DNA of 5,983 bases from Actinomycetota bacterium (lineage in GTDB: Bacteria; Actinomycetota; Thermoleophilia; UBA2241), in the NCBI GenBank assembly GCA_003132645.1, contig PKYM01000237.1, forward strand, positions 1 through 5,983, written 5' to 3'. Below, piece by piece: positions 1 through 5,405 of this stretch. Under the pieces are notes generated by a model, which made no database searches, had not been told where the DNA came from, and was given only the letters and a program-made list of their open reading frames with translations. Numbering within the stretch: position 1 is the first letter of the stretch; every line of letters starts with the position of its first letter. The position numbers and the translations under genes were made by a program.

Positions 1-58
1 CCTCCCTGAACGCAGTCCGGCTGCGTCCGCCGGCGCGTCGGCACGTCCGCCGCGCGCC

Positions 59-79
59 GCCGGCCGCCGCGCGGCCGGC
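59..79. repeat. GC-rich inverted repeat (9-bp arms, 3-base loop)
   Basis: Arms 59-67 (GCCGGCCGC) and 71-79 are perfect reverse complements around a 3-base loop. It lies in the Ala/Pro/Arg-coding stretch ahead of the ATG at 104. There is no T-run after it, so it does not look like an ordinary intrinsic terminator. In DNA this GC-rich such repeats also arise from Ala/Arg/Gly codon runs. Confidence 0.4.
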
Positions 80-103
80 AAGTCTCCCGTCGAGCTGCGT
101 CCG

Positions 104-460
104 ATGCGTCTCGTGGCGCTCGCGCTGGTGCTGGTCGCGGCGGCCCTCTACGTCTCGCCGCTGCGAGCCTTCTTTGCCCAGCAGGATCGCTACGACCGCC
201 AGGTCGCGTCGCTGTCCCAGGCCCAGGCGCGCAACCAGGCGCTGCACACCCAGATCGACCGCATGCACACCCGCGACTACATCACCCGGCAGGCGCGCGA
301 GCAGTACCAGCTCGTGCCGGCTGGGCTGCAGGCCTTCGTGGTGAAGGGGCTGCCGGGCGTCCGGTCGAAGGCCGCGTCGCACGGCGCGCCGGGCGCCCGC
401 CCGCCGGCGCCGTCGCTGCTCGCGCGCCTGGCAGACCTCTGGCGCACGATCCGCGAATGA
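104..460 (+). CDS. FtsB/DivIC-like septum formation initiator (start may lie upstream of the window)
   Basis: A small single-pass membrane protein of the FtsB/DivIC family, which in bacteria joins FtsL and FtsQ-like partners in the cell-division complex. From the ATG it has a hydrophobic segment at about residues 3-20, a polar, Gln-rich coiled-coil-like stretch at about 25-57, then DYITRQAREQYQLVPAGLQA (59-78). That last part matches the family's conserved 'D..Y.E..AR..L..V.PGE' box. The tail is Pro/Ala-rich. The ATG lacks a clear Shine-Dalgarno sequence, and the frame stays open upstream to base 2. The upstream codons give an Ala/Pro/Arg-rich sequence like the cytoplasmic N-terminal tails of actinobacterial homologues. 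The real protein may therefore be at least 34 residues longer and begin outside the window. The stop overlaps the next start (ATGA), implying translational coupling with the DUF501 gene. Family call is confident; start is not. Confidence 0.82.
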   Translation: MRLVALALVLVAAALYVSPLRAFFAQQDRYDRQVASLSQAQARNQALHTQIDRMHTRDYITRQAREQYQLVPAGLQAFVVKGLPGVRSKAASHGAPGARPPAPSLLARLADLWRTIRE

Positions 461-984
461 CCGCCGCGCCGGCGGCGCGCGATCTCGCCTGCGTCGCGGC
501 GCAGCTCGGCCGCTCGCCGCATCCGTTCAGGCGCGTCGTCGCGCGCTGCCCGTGGCACGCACCAGCCGTCATCGAGGACCTGCCCTACGACGCTGCCGGC
601 CGGCCGTTTCCGACCCTGTTCTGGGCGACCTGTCCCGCGCTCGTGGCGGCCGTGGCCACCCTCGAAAGCGACGGCGGTGTGGGTCGCTTCGAGGCGCTGC
701 TGCCCGCCGACAACCAGCTCCGGCGATCGCTGGCGACGGCCACGCGCTACGAGCGCCGCCGGCGTCGCGACCTCGCTGCCCTCTGCACGGCGCCGCCACG
801 AGACGGCGGCGCTTCGCTTTCCACGGGGATCGGCGGCGTGGCCCGGGTGCCGGCGCTGAAGTGCCTGCACCCCCACGCCGCGCACGCTCTCGCCCGTCCG
901 CGGTACCTGCTCGGCAGCCGCATCCTCGAGGCGGCCGGCCCCCTCTTCCCGGCGCGCGGCTGCTGCACGCCGGGCTGCCGGTGA
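457..984 (+). CDS. DUF501 family protein
   Basis: A 175-residue protein of the DUF501 family; biochemical function is unknown. Family hallmarks are visible in order: VVARCPWHAPAVIEDLPYD (27-45) with Cys31; PFPTLFWATCPAL (50-62) with Cys59; TLESDGGVGRFE (68-79); a basic RYERRRRRDLA segment (97-107); and VPALKCLHPHAAHALA (131-146) with Cys136 and three His. The tail ends in RGCCTPGCR, adding three cysteines. The Cys/His pattern would suit metal binding, but that is inference. No signal peptide or membrane segment is seen. The ATG overlaps the stop of the FtsB-like gene (ATGA, 457-460) with no independent ribosome site, so translation is probably coupled. In actinobacteria this family typically sits between ftsB/divIC and ppx/gppA, exactly as here. 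Length is near the family norm. Confidence 0.88.
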   Translation: MTAAPAARDLACVAAQLGRSPHPFRRVVARCPWHAPAVIEDLPYDAAGRPFPTLFWATCPALVAAVATLESDGGVGRFEALLPADNQLRRSLATATRYERRRRRDLAALCTAPPRDGGASLSTGIGGVARVPALKCLHPHAAHALARPRYLLGSRILEAAGPLFPARGCCTPGCR

Positions 985-994
985 GGCGCCGGCG

Positions 995-2053
995 GTGAAG
1001 GTCGCGGCGATCGATCTGGGCACGAACTCGGTGCGCCTGTTGCTGGCCGACGTGACCGACGGTCGGGTGTACGACGTAGCCCGCGAGACGACGGTCACGC
1101 GCCTGGGCGCCGGCGTCGACCGGCGGCGGCGGCTCGACGCCGCCGCCGTCGAGCGCACCCGTGGCTGTCTTGCCGGTTATGCGGCGCGGGTGGCGAGCTT
1201 TGAGCCGGCCGCCACCCTGCTCGTCGCGACCAGCGTGCTGCGCGACGCGGCCGACGGCCCCGCGTTCCTCGAGCGCCTCAAAGCCGATTTCGCGCTGCCC
1301 TGGACCATCCTCACCGGCGAACAGGAGGCCACGCTGTCGTTCTCCGGCGCCCTGAGCGGGCTGAGCGACCTGCCGCGCCCCGCGACGTCGCGGGGCGTCG
1401 CGACGCCGACGGGCTCCGCGATGCCGCCGGCAACGCGCGCCGCGGGCGGCGGGGCCGGAGCGTCCGAACGGTGGGCGACGGTGGTCATCGACATCGGTGG
1501 CGGCAGCATGGAGCTTGTCGTCGGCCGACGGCCGGCCCCTCAGGGTCCGCACGCCGGCGAGGCGGCGGGTGGCGCGGTCGCGCCGTCGTTCGTGTGTAGC
1601 CTCGACCTCGGCGTCGTGCGCCTGACCGAGCGCTTCTTTGCCTGCGATCCGCCCGACGATGCCCAGTGGCGCTCTGCCAAGGCGTTCGTGGTCTCGACAC
1701 TGGCTCGCGCGGTCCCCGCCGAGGTGCGCGTCACGGTGGGGGAGGGGATCGGTCTGGCCGGCACCTTCACGACCCTGGTCGCCTGCAAGCTCGCGCTGCG
1801 CACCTACGACCGCGCCCTTGTTCACCGCCACCAGCTCACACTCAGCGACCTCGACGGCGCGCTCGCGGTCTTCAGAGGCGAGACGGCCGCGGCCCGCGGC
1901 CGGAGGCCCGGCATCCAGCCCGGCAGAGAGGACGTGATCCTCGCCGGCGTGCTGCTGGCGCGCGAGGTCTGCGGGCTCTTCGGGCTCGACGGCGTGCGCG
2001 TGAGCGAAGCCGATCTGCTTGACGGCGTCGCCCTTGCGCTGGCCCGCGACTGA
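995..2053 (+). CDS. Ppx/GppA family exopolyphosphatase / pppGpp phosphohydrolase
   Basis: A cytoplasmic phosphatase of the ASKHA (sugar kinase/Hsp70/actin) fold that hydrolyses inorganic polyphosphate and/or the pppGpp alarmone; which one cannot be told from sequence. Visible motifs: phosphate-1 AIDLGTNSVRLLL (5-17), TSVLRDA (79-85), TGEQEATLSFSGAL (107-120) holding the expected catalytic Glu (109 or 111), phosphate-2 VVIDIGGGSMELVVG (163-177), SLDLGVVRLTERF (202-214), GLAGTFTTL (253-261), REDVILAGVLL (311-321) and VSEADLLDGVAL (336-347). At 352 residues it is longer than the usual short Ppx of about 300-320. The excess is two low-complexity insertions, about 122-158 and 178-197, on either side of the phosphate-2 loop. 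The GTG start directly precedes the first motif; GAGG at 983-986, overlapping the DUF501 stop, is a plausible ribosome site 8 bases upstream. It appears to be the last gene of the block before the tRNA. Confidence 0.93.
   Translation: MKVAAIDLGTNSVRLLLADVTDGRVYDVARETTVTRLGAGVDRRRRLDAAAVERTRGCLAGYAARVASFEPAATLLVATSVLRDAADGPAFLERLKADFALPWTILTGEQEATLSFSGALSGLSDLPRPATSRGVATPTGSAMPPATRAAGGGAGASERWATVVIDIGGGSMELVVGRRPAPQGPHAGEAAGGAVAPSFVCSLDLGVVRLTERFFACDPPDDAQWRSAKAFVVSTLARAVPAEVRVTVGEGIGLAGTFTTLVACKLALRTYDRALVHRHQLTLSDLDGALAVFRGETAAARGRRPGIQPGREDVILAGVLLAREVCGLFGLDGVRVSEADLLDGVALALARD
1376..1407. repeat. Two overlapping perfect palindromes inside the ppx/gppA coding region
   Basis: Bases 1376-1397 form a 22-bp perfect palindrome (half-site CGCCCCGCGAC). 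Bases 1394-1407 form a second, 14-bp perfect palindrome (half-site GGCGTCG) sharing four bases with it. They encode residues about 128-138, within the non-conserved insertion between the catalytic-Glu motif and phosphate-2. Function is unknown; see findings. Confidence 0.6.
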
Positions 2054-2101
2054 AAGCATCGCTTGAGCCCGGTCGCCGTCCCGCCGCGGAGGCGCCCGAC
2101 G

Positions 2102-2107
2102 TATACT
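2102..2107 (+). promoter_or_regulatory. Probable -10 box of the tRNA-Leu gene (TATACT)
   Basis: TATACT is one base from the TATAAT consensus and stands out in very GC-rich surroundings. Its end is 12 bases before the tRNA 5' end, which fits a start of transcription shortly before the mature tRNA. I could not find a convincing -35 hexamer 16-18 bases upstream. Confidence 0.55.
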
Positions 2108-2119
2108 GTCCCCGCCGGT

Positions 2120-2206
2120 GCCGGAGTGGCGGAACGGTAGACGCCGGCGACTTAAAATCGCCTGGGCCCAGCGCCCGTGTGGGTTCGACTCCCACCTCCG
2201 GCACCA
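2120..2206 (+). tRNA. tRNA-Leu (anticodon UAA), CCA encoded
   Basis: A complete class II tRNA. Acceptor stem 2120-2126 (GCCGGAG) pairs perfectly with 2196-2202. The D-stem is 2129-2131/2142-2144 with GG in the loop. The anticodon stem GGCGA (2146-2150) pairs with TCGCC (2158-2162) around the loop CTTAAAA, so the anticodon is TAA (2153-2155), reading UUA. A long variable arm (2163-2178) has a GGGC/GCCC stem, as expected for leucine. The T-arm is GTGGG-TTCGACT-CCCAC (2179-2195). The discriminator A is at 2203 and CCA is encoded at 2204-2206. UUA is normally a rare codon in high-GC actinobacteria, and in Streptomyces the equivalent tRNA (bldA) affects development and secondary metabolism. Whether it regulates anything here is unknown. 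Confidence 0.97.
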
Positions 2207-2232
2207 CGCCCGTCCGGCCCGACAGCGGCTGA

Positions 2233-2238
2233 TACACT
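2233..2238 (+). promoter_or_regulatory. Candidate -10 box (TACACT) for the TauE/SafE operon
   Basis: TACACT lies 9 bases before the ATG at 2248. A transcript starting about 7 bases after the box would begin within a few bases of the start codon, giving a leaderless or near-leaderless mRNA. That fits the absence of any Shine-Dalgarno sequence in front of this ATG. No good -35 element is visible. Confidence 0.4.
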
Positions 2239-2247
2239 GCGGGCGCT

Positions 2248-3054
2248 ATGACGTTCTTCGTGCTCGTTGGGATCGCCGTGATCGTCGGTGTGCTGGGCAG
2301 CATGCTCGGCGTCGGCGGCGGCATCCTGCTGGTCCCCCTGCTGACGCTGTTTCTCGACGTCCCCATCAAGACGGCGATCGGCACGAGCCTCGTCTGCGTG
2401 GTCGTCACGTCGTCGGCCTCGCAGATCGTCTACGTTGCCCGCGGGTTCACCAACAGCCGTCTGGGGATGACCCTCGAAGTGGCGACCACGCTGGGCGCCC
2501 TGGCCGGCGGGATCACCGCCATCCTCGTCAGCGGGCGGGCGATCTTCGGCATCTTCGCGGCGGTGCTGGTCTACGTGCTCATCTCGATGGAGCGCAAGCC
2601 GGCCCCGCCTCGCCCGGCCGCGCCGGGTTCGGCGCTGGCCGGCTCGTTCACCGACCCCGACACGGGCGACGAGGTCACCTATGGCGTCGGCCACCTGCCC
2701 GCCGGACTGGCGTTCAGCTTCGTGGCCGGCAACGTCTCGGGGTTGCTCGGCGTGGGTGGCGGCGTCATCAAGGTGCCGGTGATGAATCTGCTGATGGGGA
2801 TGCCGCTGCGCGCCGCGATCGCCACGAGCAACCTCATGATCGGTGTCACGGCGGCGACCGGAGCGCTCATCTTCTTCGGTCGCGGCCTGGTCGAACCGCG
2901 CTACGCGGTGCCCACGGCGCTCGGCATACTTGTGGGCGCGCAGCTTGGACCGCGGCTGTCGGGCAAAGTCAGCACCGGTGTCCTGCGCCGTGTCTTCGAA
3001 GTGCTGATCGCGGTGCTCGCCGTGCAGATGGCCCTCAAGGCGTTCGGTGTCTGA
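2248..3054 (+). CDS. TauE/SafE family membrane transporter (sulfite/anion exporter type)
   Basis: An integral membrane protein of the TauE/SafE (formerly DUF81) family, some members of which export sulfite, sulfoacetate or related organosulfur anions; the substrate here is unknown. The 268 residues show the family's internal duplication. Repeat 1 has MLGVGGGILLVP (19-30) followed by PIKTAIGTSL (39-48). Repeat 2 has LLGVGGGVIKVP (166-177) followed by PLRAAIATSNLM (186-197). Hydrophobic segments lie at about 3-20, 26-37, 45-64, 78-95, 98-114, 151-168, 194-211, 219-235 and 248-266. A polar Pro/Ala- and Asp-rich loop (about 115-148) joins the halves. Length is typical. Its stop overlaps the start of a DUF1634 gene, a pairing known from many genomes, which suggests a two-component transporter. 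No ribosome site precedes the ATG. Confidence 0.93.
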   Translation: MTFFVLVGIAVIVGVLGSMLGVGGGILLVPLLTLFLDVPIKTAIGTSLVCVVVTSSASQIVYVARGFTNSRLGMTLEVATTLGALAGGITAILVSGRAIFGIFAAVLVYVLISMERKPAPPRPAAPGSALAGSFTDPDTGDEVTYGVGHLPAGLAFSFVAGNVSGLLGVGGGVIKVPVMNLLMGMPLRAAIATSNLMIGVTAATGALIFFGRGLVEPRYAVPTALGILVGAQLGPRLSGKVSTGVLRRVFEVLIAVLAVQMALKAFGV

Positions 3055-3469
3055 CGTGGGCGGCCAGGGCGATGACGTGGACGGACCACACGATGAGGCG
3101 AGCGGGCGGTACGGCGAGGCGGCCGGACAGGCCCGCGCCGCGGCGATCGACACCGTGGTCCATCACACGCTGGTCGCCGGTATCGCGGTGGGCTTGGCGC
3201 TCCTCGTGGCCGGGCTTGTTCTGACGGTCGCCGGCCGCGGCGGGCTCGCCGTGGCCAGTCTCAAGGTGCCGGCCGCCCTGCGGGCAGCCTTCCATCTGCG
3301 GGCGCCTGGTTTTTACTCGCTCGGCCTGTTCGCGCTGATCCTCACGCCGTTCGTGCGCGTGGTGGGTTCGATCGTGGCCTTCGTCGTGGCTCGCGACTGG
3401 CGTTTCGTCGCGGTGACCTCGGTGGTGCTGGCCGTCATGCTGGTGAGCATCGCGGTGGGCGCGGCCTGA
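3047..3469 (+). CDS. DUF1634 family membrane protein, partner of the TauE/SafE transporter
   Basis: A 140-residue protein with a polar, Asp/Gly-rich N-terminus (about 1-40) and three predicted membrane segments at about 42-63, 88-114 and 118-138. The block GFYSLGLFALILTPFVRVV (88-106), followed by a short loop RDW and a third helix, is the DUF1634 signature. The family has no established activity; members commonly sit beside TauE/SafE genes, so an accessory or regulatory role in that transporter is the natural inference. The GTG start overlaps the end of the transporter gene by 8 bases. AAGG at 3037-3040 is a weak ribosome site 6 bases upstream. A later in-frame GTG at 3077 is an alternative that would remove ten polar residues and keep all membrane segments. 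Confidence 0.85.
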   Translation: MSDVGGQGDDVDGPHDEASGRYGEAAGQARAAAIDTVVHHTLVAGIAVGLALLVAGLVLTVAGRGGLAVASLKVPAALRAAFHLRAPGFYSLGLFALILTPFVRVVGSIVAFVVARDWRFVAVTSVVLAVMLVSIAVGAA

Positions 3470-3476
3470 CCTGCGA

Positions 3477-3482
3477 TATGCT
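3477..3482 (+). promoter_or_regulatory. Candidate internal -10 box (TATGCT) for the MoxR-VWA pair
   Basis: TATGCT spans the ATG at 3478 and ends 7 bases before the in-frame GTG at 3490. This TAnnnT, 6-7 bases, RTG layout is the known leaderless-promoter arrangement of actinobacteria. If used, it would give the MoxR and VWA genes their own transcript and make GTG3490 the start. No -35 element is evident. Confidence 0.3.
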
Positions 3483-4323
3483 GAGAAGTGTGAACCCCAT
3501 CGGACAGATCCAGCGCGACCACGGCATCGTCGGTCGCGCCGATGAGCTTGCCATGGCGTTGACCGTGCTGGCCTGCGGCCGCCATCTGCTGCTCGAAGGG
3601 CCGGTGGGGGTCGGCAAGACGACGGTCGCCCTGGCGGTCTGCGCTCACCTGGGTCGCGGCGTCGTGCGTGTCGACGGCGACGACCGCTACTCCGAGAGCA
3701 AACTGACGGGCTGGTTCGACCCGCCGCTCGTGCTCGCCAAGGGCTACCACGAGGAGACCTTCTTTGCGGGGCCGCTCGTGGCGGCCATGCGCGACGGCCT
3801 CGTGCTCTTCGTGAACGAGCTCAACCGCATGCCCGAGGGCGTGCAGAACGTGCTGCTGCCGGCGCTCGACGAGGGCCTGCTGATCGTGCCGCGCATCGGC
3901 GAGGTGCATGCCGCCGCCGGTTTTCAGGTGGTGGCTACCCAGAATCCGGTCGAATACATCGCTACCGGACACCTCTCCGAGGCGCTGCGGGACCGCTTCG
4001 AGCACGTCGGGCTGCACTACCAGGATGAGGCCGAAGAGGTCGAGATCGTGCGGCGCGAGACAGGCTGCGACGACCTCGCGCTGGTCGCGGACGCGGTGGC
4101 GCTGACCAGGGCCACGCGCTGCGATCCGCGCTTTCGCAAGGGGGCCTCGGTGCGGGCGGCGATCGCCATGGTGGCGCTCGCCGCCGCGAGCGACGCCCCC
4201 GACGCCCTGCGCCGGGCGGCGAGCGCCGCCTTGCCCACACGCGTCGAGTTGCGCGACGAGACCGCGGCTCCGCTGCCCGACGTCCTCGATGAGCTAGTCG
4301 ACGGGGCGCGAAAAAAAGCCTGA
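3478..4323 (+). CDS. MoxR-family AAA+ ATPase
   Basis: A cytoplasmic AAA+ ATPase of the MoxR type, which usually acts with a VWA-domain partner as a chaperone for assembly or metal/cofactor loading of protein complexes. Visible along its 281 residues: IVGRADEL (17-24); Walker A GPVGVGKTTV (41-50); WFDPPLVLAKG (79-89); the Walker B region LVLFVNELNRMPE (108-120); NVLLPALDEGLLIVP (124-138); sensor 1 VVATQNPVEY (151-160); the arginine-finger region LSEALRDRFE (166-175); and a helical lid region with ARG/ARG-like RFRKGASVRAA (218-228). Asn113 stands where most AAA+ proteins have the Walker B Asp, while Glu114 is kept. The ATG lies 8 bases after the DUF1634 stop without a ribosome site; GTG3490, four codons on, is a credible alternative start. 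The VWA gene follows after 38 bases. Confidence 0.9.
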   Translation: MLRSVNPIGQIQRDHGIVGRADELAMALTVLACGRHLLLEGPVGVGKTTVALAVCAHLGRGVVRVDGDDRYSESKLTGWFDPPLVLAKGYHEETFFAGPLVAAMRDGLVLFVNELNRMPEGVQNVLLPALDEGLLIVPRIGEVHAAAGFQVVATQNPVEYIATGHLSEALRDRFEHVGLHYQDEAEEVEIVRRETGCDDLALVADAVALTRATRCDPRFRKGASVRAAIAMVALAAASDAPDALRRAASAALPTRVELRDETAAPLPDVLDELVDGARKKA

Positions 4324-4349
4324 CGGCCGCCGCCGGCGCGCGGCGGCCG
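4324..4349. repeat. Strong GC-only hairpin between the MoxR and VWA genes
   Basis: Arms 4324-4333 (CGGCCGCCGC) and 4340-4349 pair perfectly over 10 bp, all G-C, with a 6-base loop. The hairpin starts immediately after the ATPase stop and ends 12 bases before the VWA GTG. No T-run follows, so a classical terminator is unlikely. It could set the ratio of the two products, protect the 3' end of the ATPase message, or simply reflect base composition. Confidence 0.55.
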
Positions 4350-4361
4350 CTCCGCGTCGTC

Positions 4362-5261
4362 GTGGCTCGCGCGCCGCTCAGCTCCTGGTTCTCGCGCCGT
4401 CCTCCCGACGGTCTGTCCGACGGCGACGCGCACGTGCTGCTGGCGGAGCGCCTGGGCGTCGCGGCCGACGCCGTCGACGGCTGGACGGTGGCCACCAGGC
4501 TGAGCGCGACGAGCTTCGAGCTGGGGAACCGCGAGCTGAAGGCCTACGCGCGACGGATCGCGGCGGCCGCTGTGCTGCGCCGCGCCTGGCGGCTCGTGGG
4601 GCCCATCCGGCGCGCCACGCGACCGGTGTTCGAGGTCATGGACGAGCCGTTCCGCGGCGAGCTCGCCGTCGATGCGACCCTCGAGAACGTGGCCGGTAAG
4701 CGCTTCCCCGAGCGCGAGGACTGGATCGTCGAACGCCGCGAGGATCGCGAGCAACAGCTCGTCCTGATGATGGACGTCTCGCTGTCGATGGCCGGCGAGA
4801 ACCTCGCCATCGCCGCCGTCGCCGCGGCCGTGCTGGCCCTGAAGATGCGCGCCGAGGACCTCTCAGTGGTCGTCTTTGAAAGCGTGGCGCGCACGGTCAG
4901 CCGCCTGGAGGAGCGCGACGACCCCGAACAGCTCGTCGCCCGGCTGCTGGCCGAGCCGGCGCGAGGCTACACCAACATCGAGGCGGGGCTGCGTCTGGGC
5001 GGGCGCGAAATCCGTCGCGGCCGCAACCCGAGTCGCGCCGGCCTGCTGATCACCGACGGCGTCTCGACGGCCGGCGGCGACCCGCTGCCGGCGGTCGACG
5101 CCTTCCCGCGCCTACACGTGCTGCTCACCGAGGACTACAAGATGGACCCGGCCCTGTGCGAGCGTCTGGCCGGCATCGGCCGGGGGGCGGTGTTTCGGGT
5201 GGCCCACCACGCCGAGCTGCCCGCCAAGATGCTCGACATCGCCAATCGCGTGCTGCGCTAG
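4362..5261 (+). CDS. VWA-domain protein paired with the MoxR ATPase
   Basis: A 299-residue soluble protein with a C-terminal von Willebrand A domain, expected to bind Mg2+ and work with the adjacent MoxR ATPase, as in other MoxR-VWA or RavA-ViaA-like pairs. The metal-ion-dependent adhesion site is complete: DVSLS (138-142), Thr204 in RGYTN and Asp232 in LLITDG. The N-terminal part (about 20-130) is a charged helical region holding GELAVDATLENV (99-110) and FPEREDWIVERRED (115-128), which resemble the segment preceding the VWA domain in MoxR-linked proteins. The end keeps LHVLLTED (251-258) and CERLAGIGRGAVFRV (266-280). No signal peptide or membrane anchor is seen. GTG4362 is the first conventional start after the in-frame stop at 4290-4292; it has no clear ribosome site and sits just beyond the hairpin, so the start is uncertain by a few residues. 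Confidence 0.87.
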   Translation: MARAPLSSWFSRRPPDGLSDGDAHVLLAERLGVAADAVDGWTVATRLSATSFELGNRELKAYARRIAAAAVLRRAWRLVGPIRRATRPVFEVMDEPFRGELAVDATLENVAGKRFPEREDWIVERREDREQQLVLMMDVSLSMAGENLAIAAVAAAVLALKMRAEDLSVVVFESVARTVSRLEERDDPEQLVARLLAEPARGYTNIEAGLRLGGREIRRGRNPSRAGLLITDGVSTAGGDPLPAVDAFPRLHVLLTEDYKMDPALCERLAGIGRGAVFRVAHHAELPAKMLDIANRVLR

Positions 5262-5288
5262 TCCTTTCGTCTTCGCATCGCGAAGGAA
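5262..5288 (+). other. Possible hairpin after the VWA gene
   Basis: Directly after the VWA stop, 5271-5276 (CTTCGC) pairs with 5280-5285 (GCGAAG) around a 3-base loop. An alternative fold pairs 5262-5269 with 5281-5287 with one bulged T. There is no clean T-run downstream, so a terminator role for the operon is only a guess based on position. Confidence 0.25.
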
Positions 5289-5344
5289 TCGAGGCCTCAC
5301 AGGCGTTTCGTCTGTCGTTCACGCATTAATCGCGAGCGCGGTGG

Positions 5345-5350
5345 TAGAGT
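5345..5350 (+). promoter_or_regulatory. Candidate -10 box (TAGAGT) for the SPFH gene
   Basis: TAGAGT sits 55 bases before the SPFH start codon in the only sizeable protein-gene gap of the right half, implying a leader of roughly 50 bases. TTCACG at 5318-5323 resembles a -35 element but the 21-base spacing is too long for a standard promoter. ATTAAT at 5325-5330 is an alternative -10. Confidence 0.35.
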
Positions 5351-5390
5351 ACCTTCAGGCGTCCTGTGAGCGCCGTCGTCTTCCTAAACG

Positions 5391-5396
5391 AGGAGG
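5391..5396 (+). promoter_or_regulatory. Perfect Shine-Dalgarno (AGGAGG) of the SPFH gene
   Basis: AGGAGG lies 9 bases before the ATG at 5406 and fixes that start. It is the only full-consensus ribosome site in the window; the other genes rely on weak sites, coupling or possibly leaderless starts. This suggests the SPFH protein is strongly translated. Confidence 0.85.
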
Positions 5397-5405
5397 CACC
5401 AGGAA

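Noticed and set aside
569..2059. A 496-codon open frame on the - strand opposite DUF501 and ppx
   Set aside because: Its translation is Arg/Gly/Ala-rich low complexity with no recognisable domain, and both + strand genes beneath it show clear conserved families. Long antisense frames are expected in DNA this GC-rich.
2063..2107. TTGAGC at 2063-2068 as the -35 box paired with TATACT at 2102-2107
   Set aside because: The spacing is 33 bases, about twice the length allowed for a normal promoter.
2179..2247. An integration site at the 3' end of the tRNA-Leu gene
   Set aside because: tRNA ends are common attachment sites, but I see no direct repeat of the T-arm/acceptor sequence elsewhere in the window and no integrase gene.
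2152..3153. A 333-codon open frame on the - strand opposite the transporter gene
   Set aside because: It begins inside the tRNA and gives a His/Asp/Arg-rich, non-protein-like translation, while the + strand encodes an unmistakable TauE/SafE protein.
2118..3224. A 368-codon + strand frame starting at the tRNA
   Set aside because: It runs through the tRNA and is Arg-rich in the wrong frame of the transporter gene; no domain is visible.
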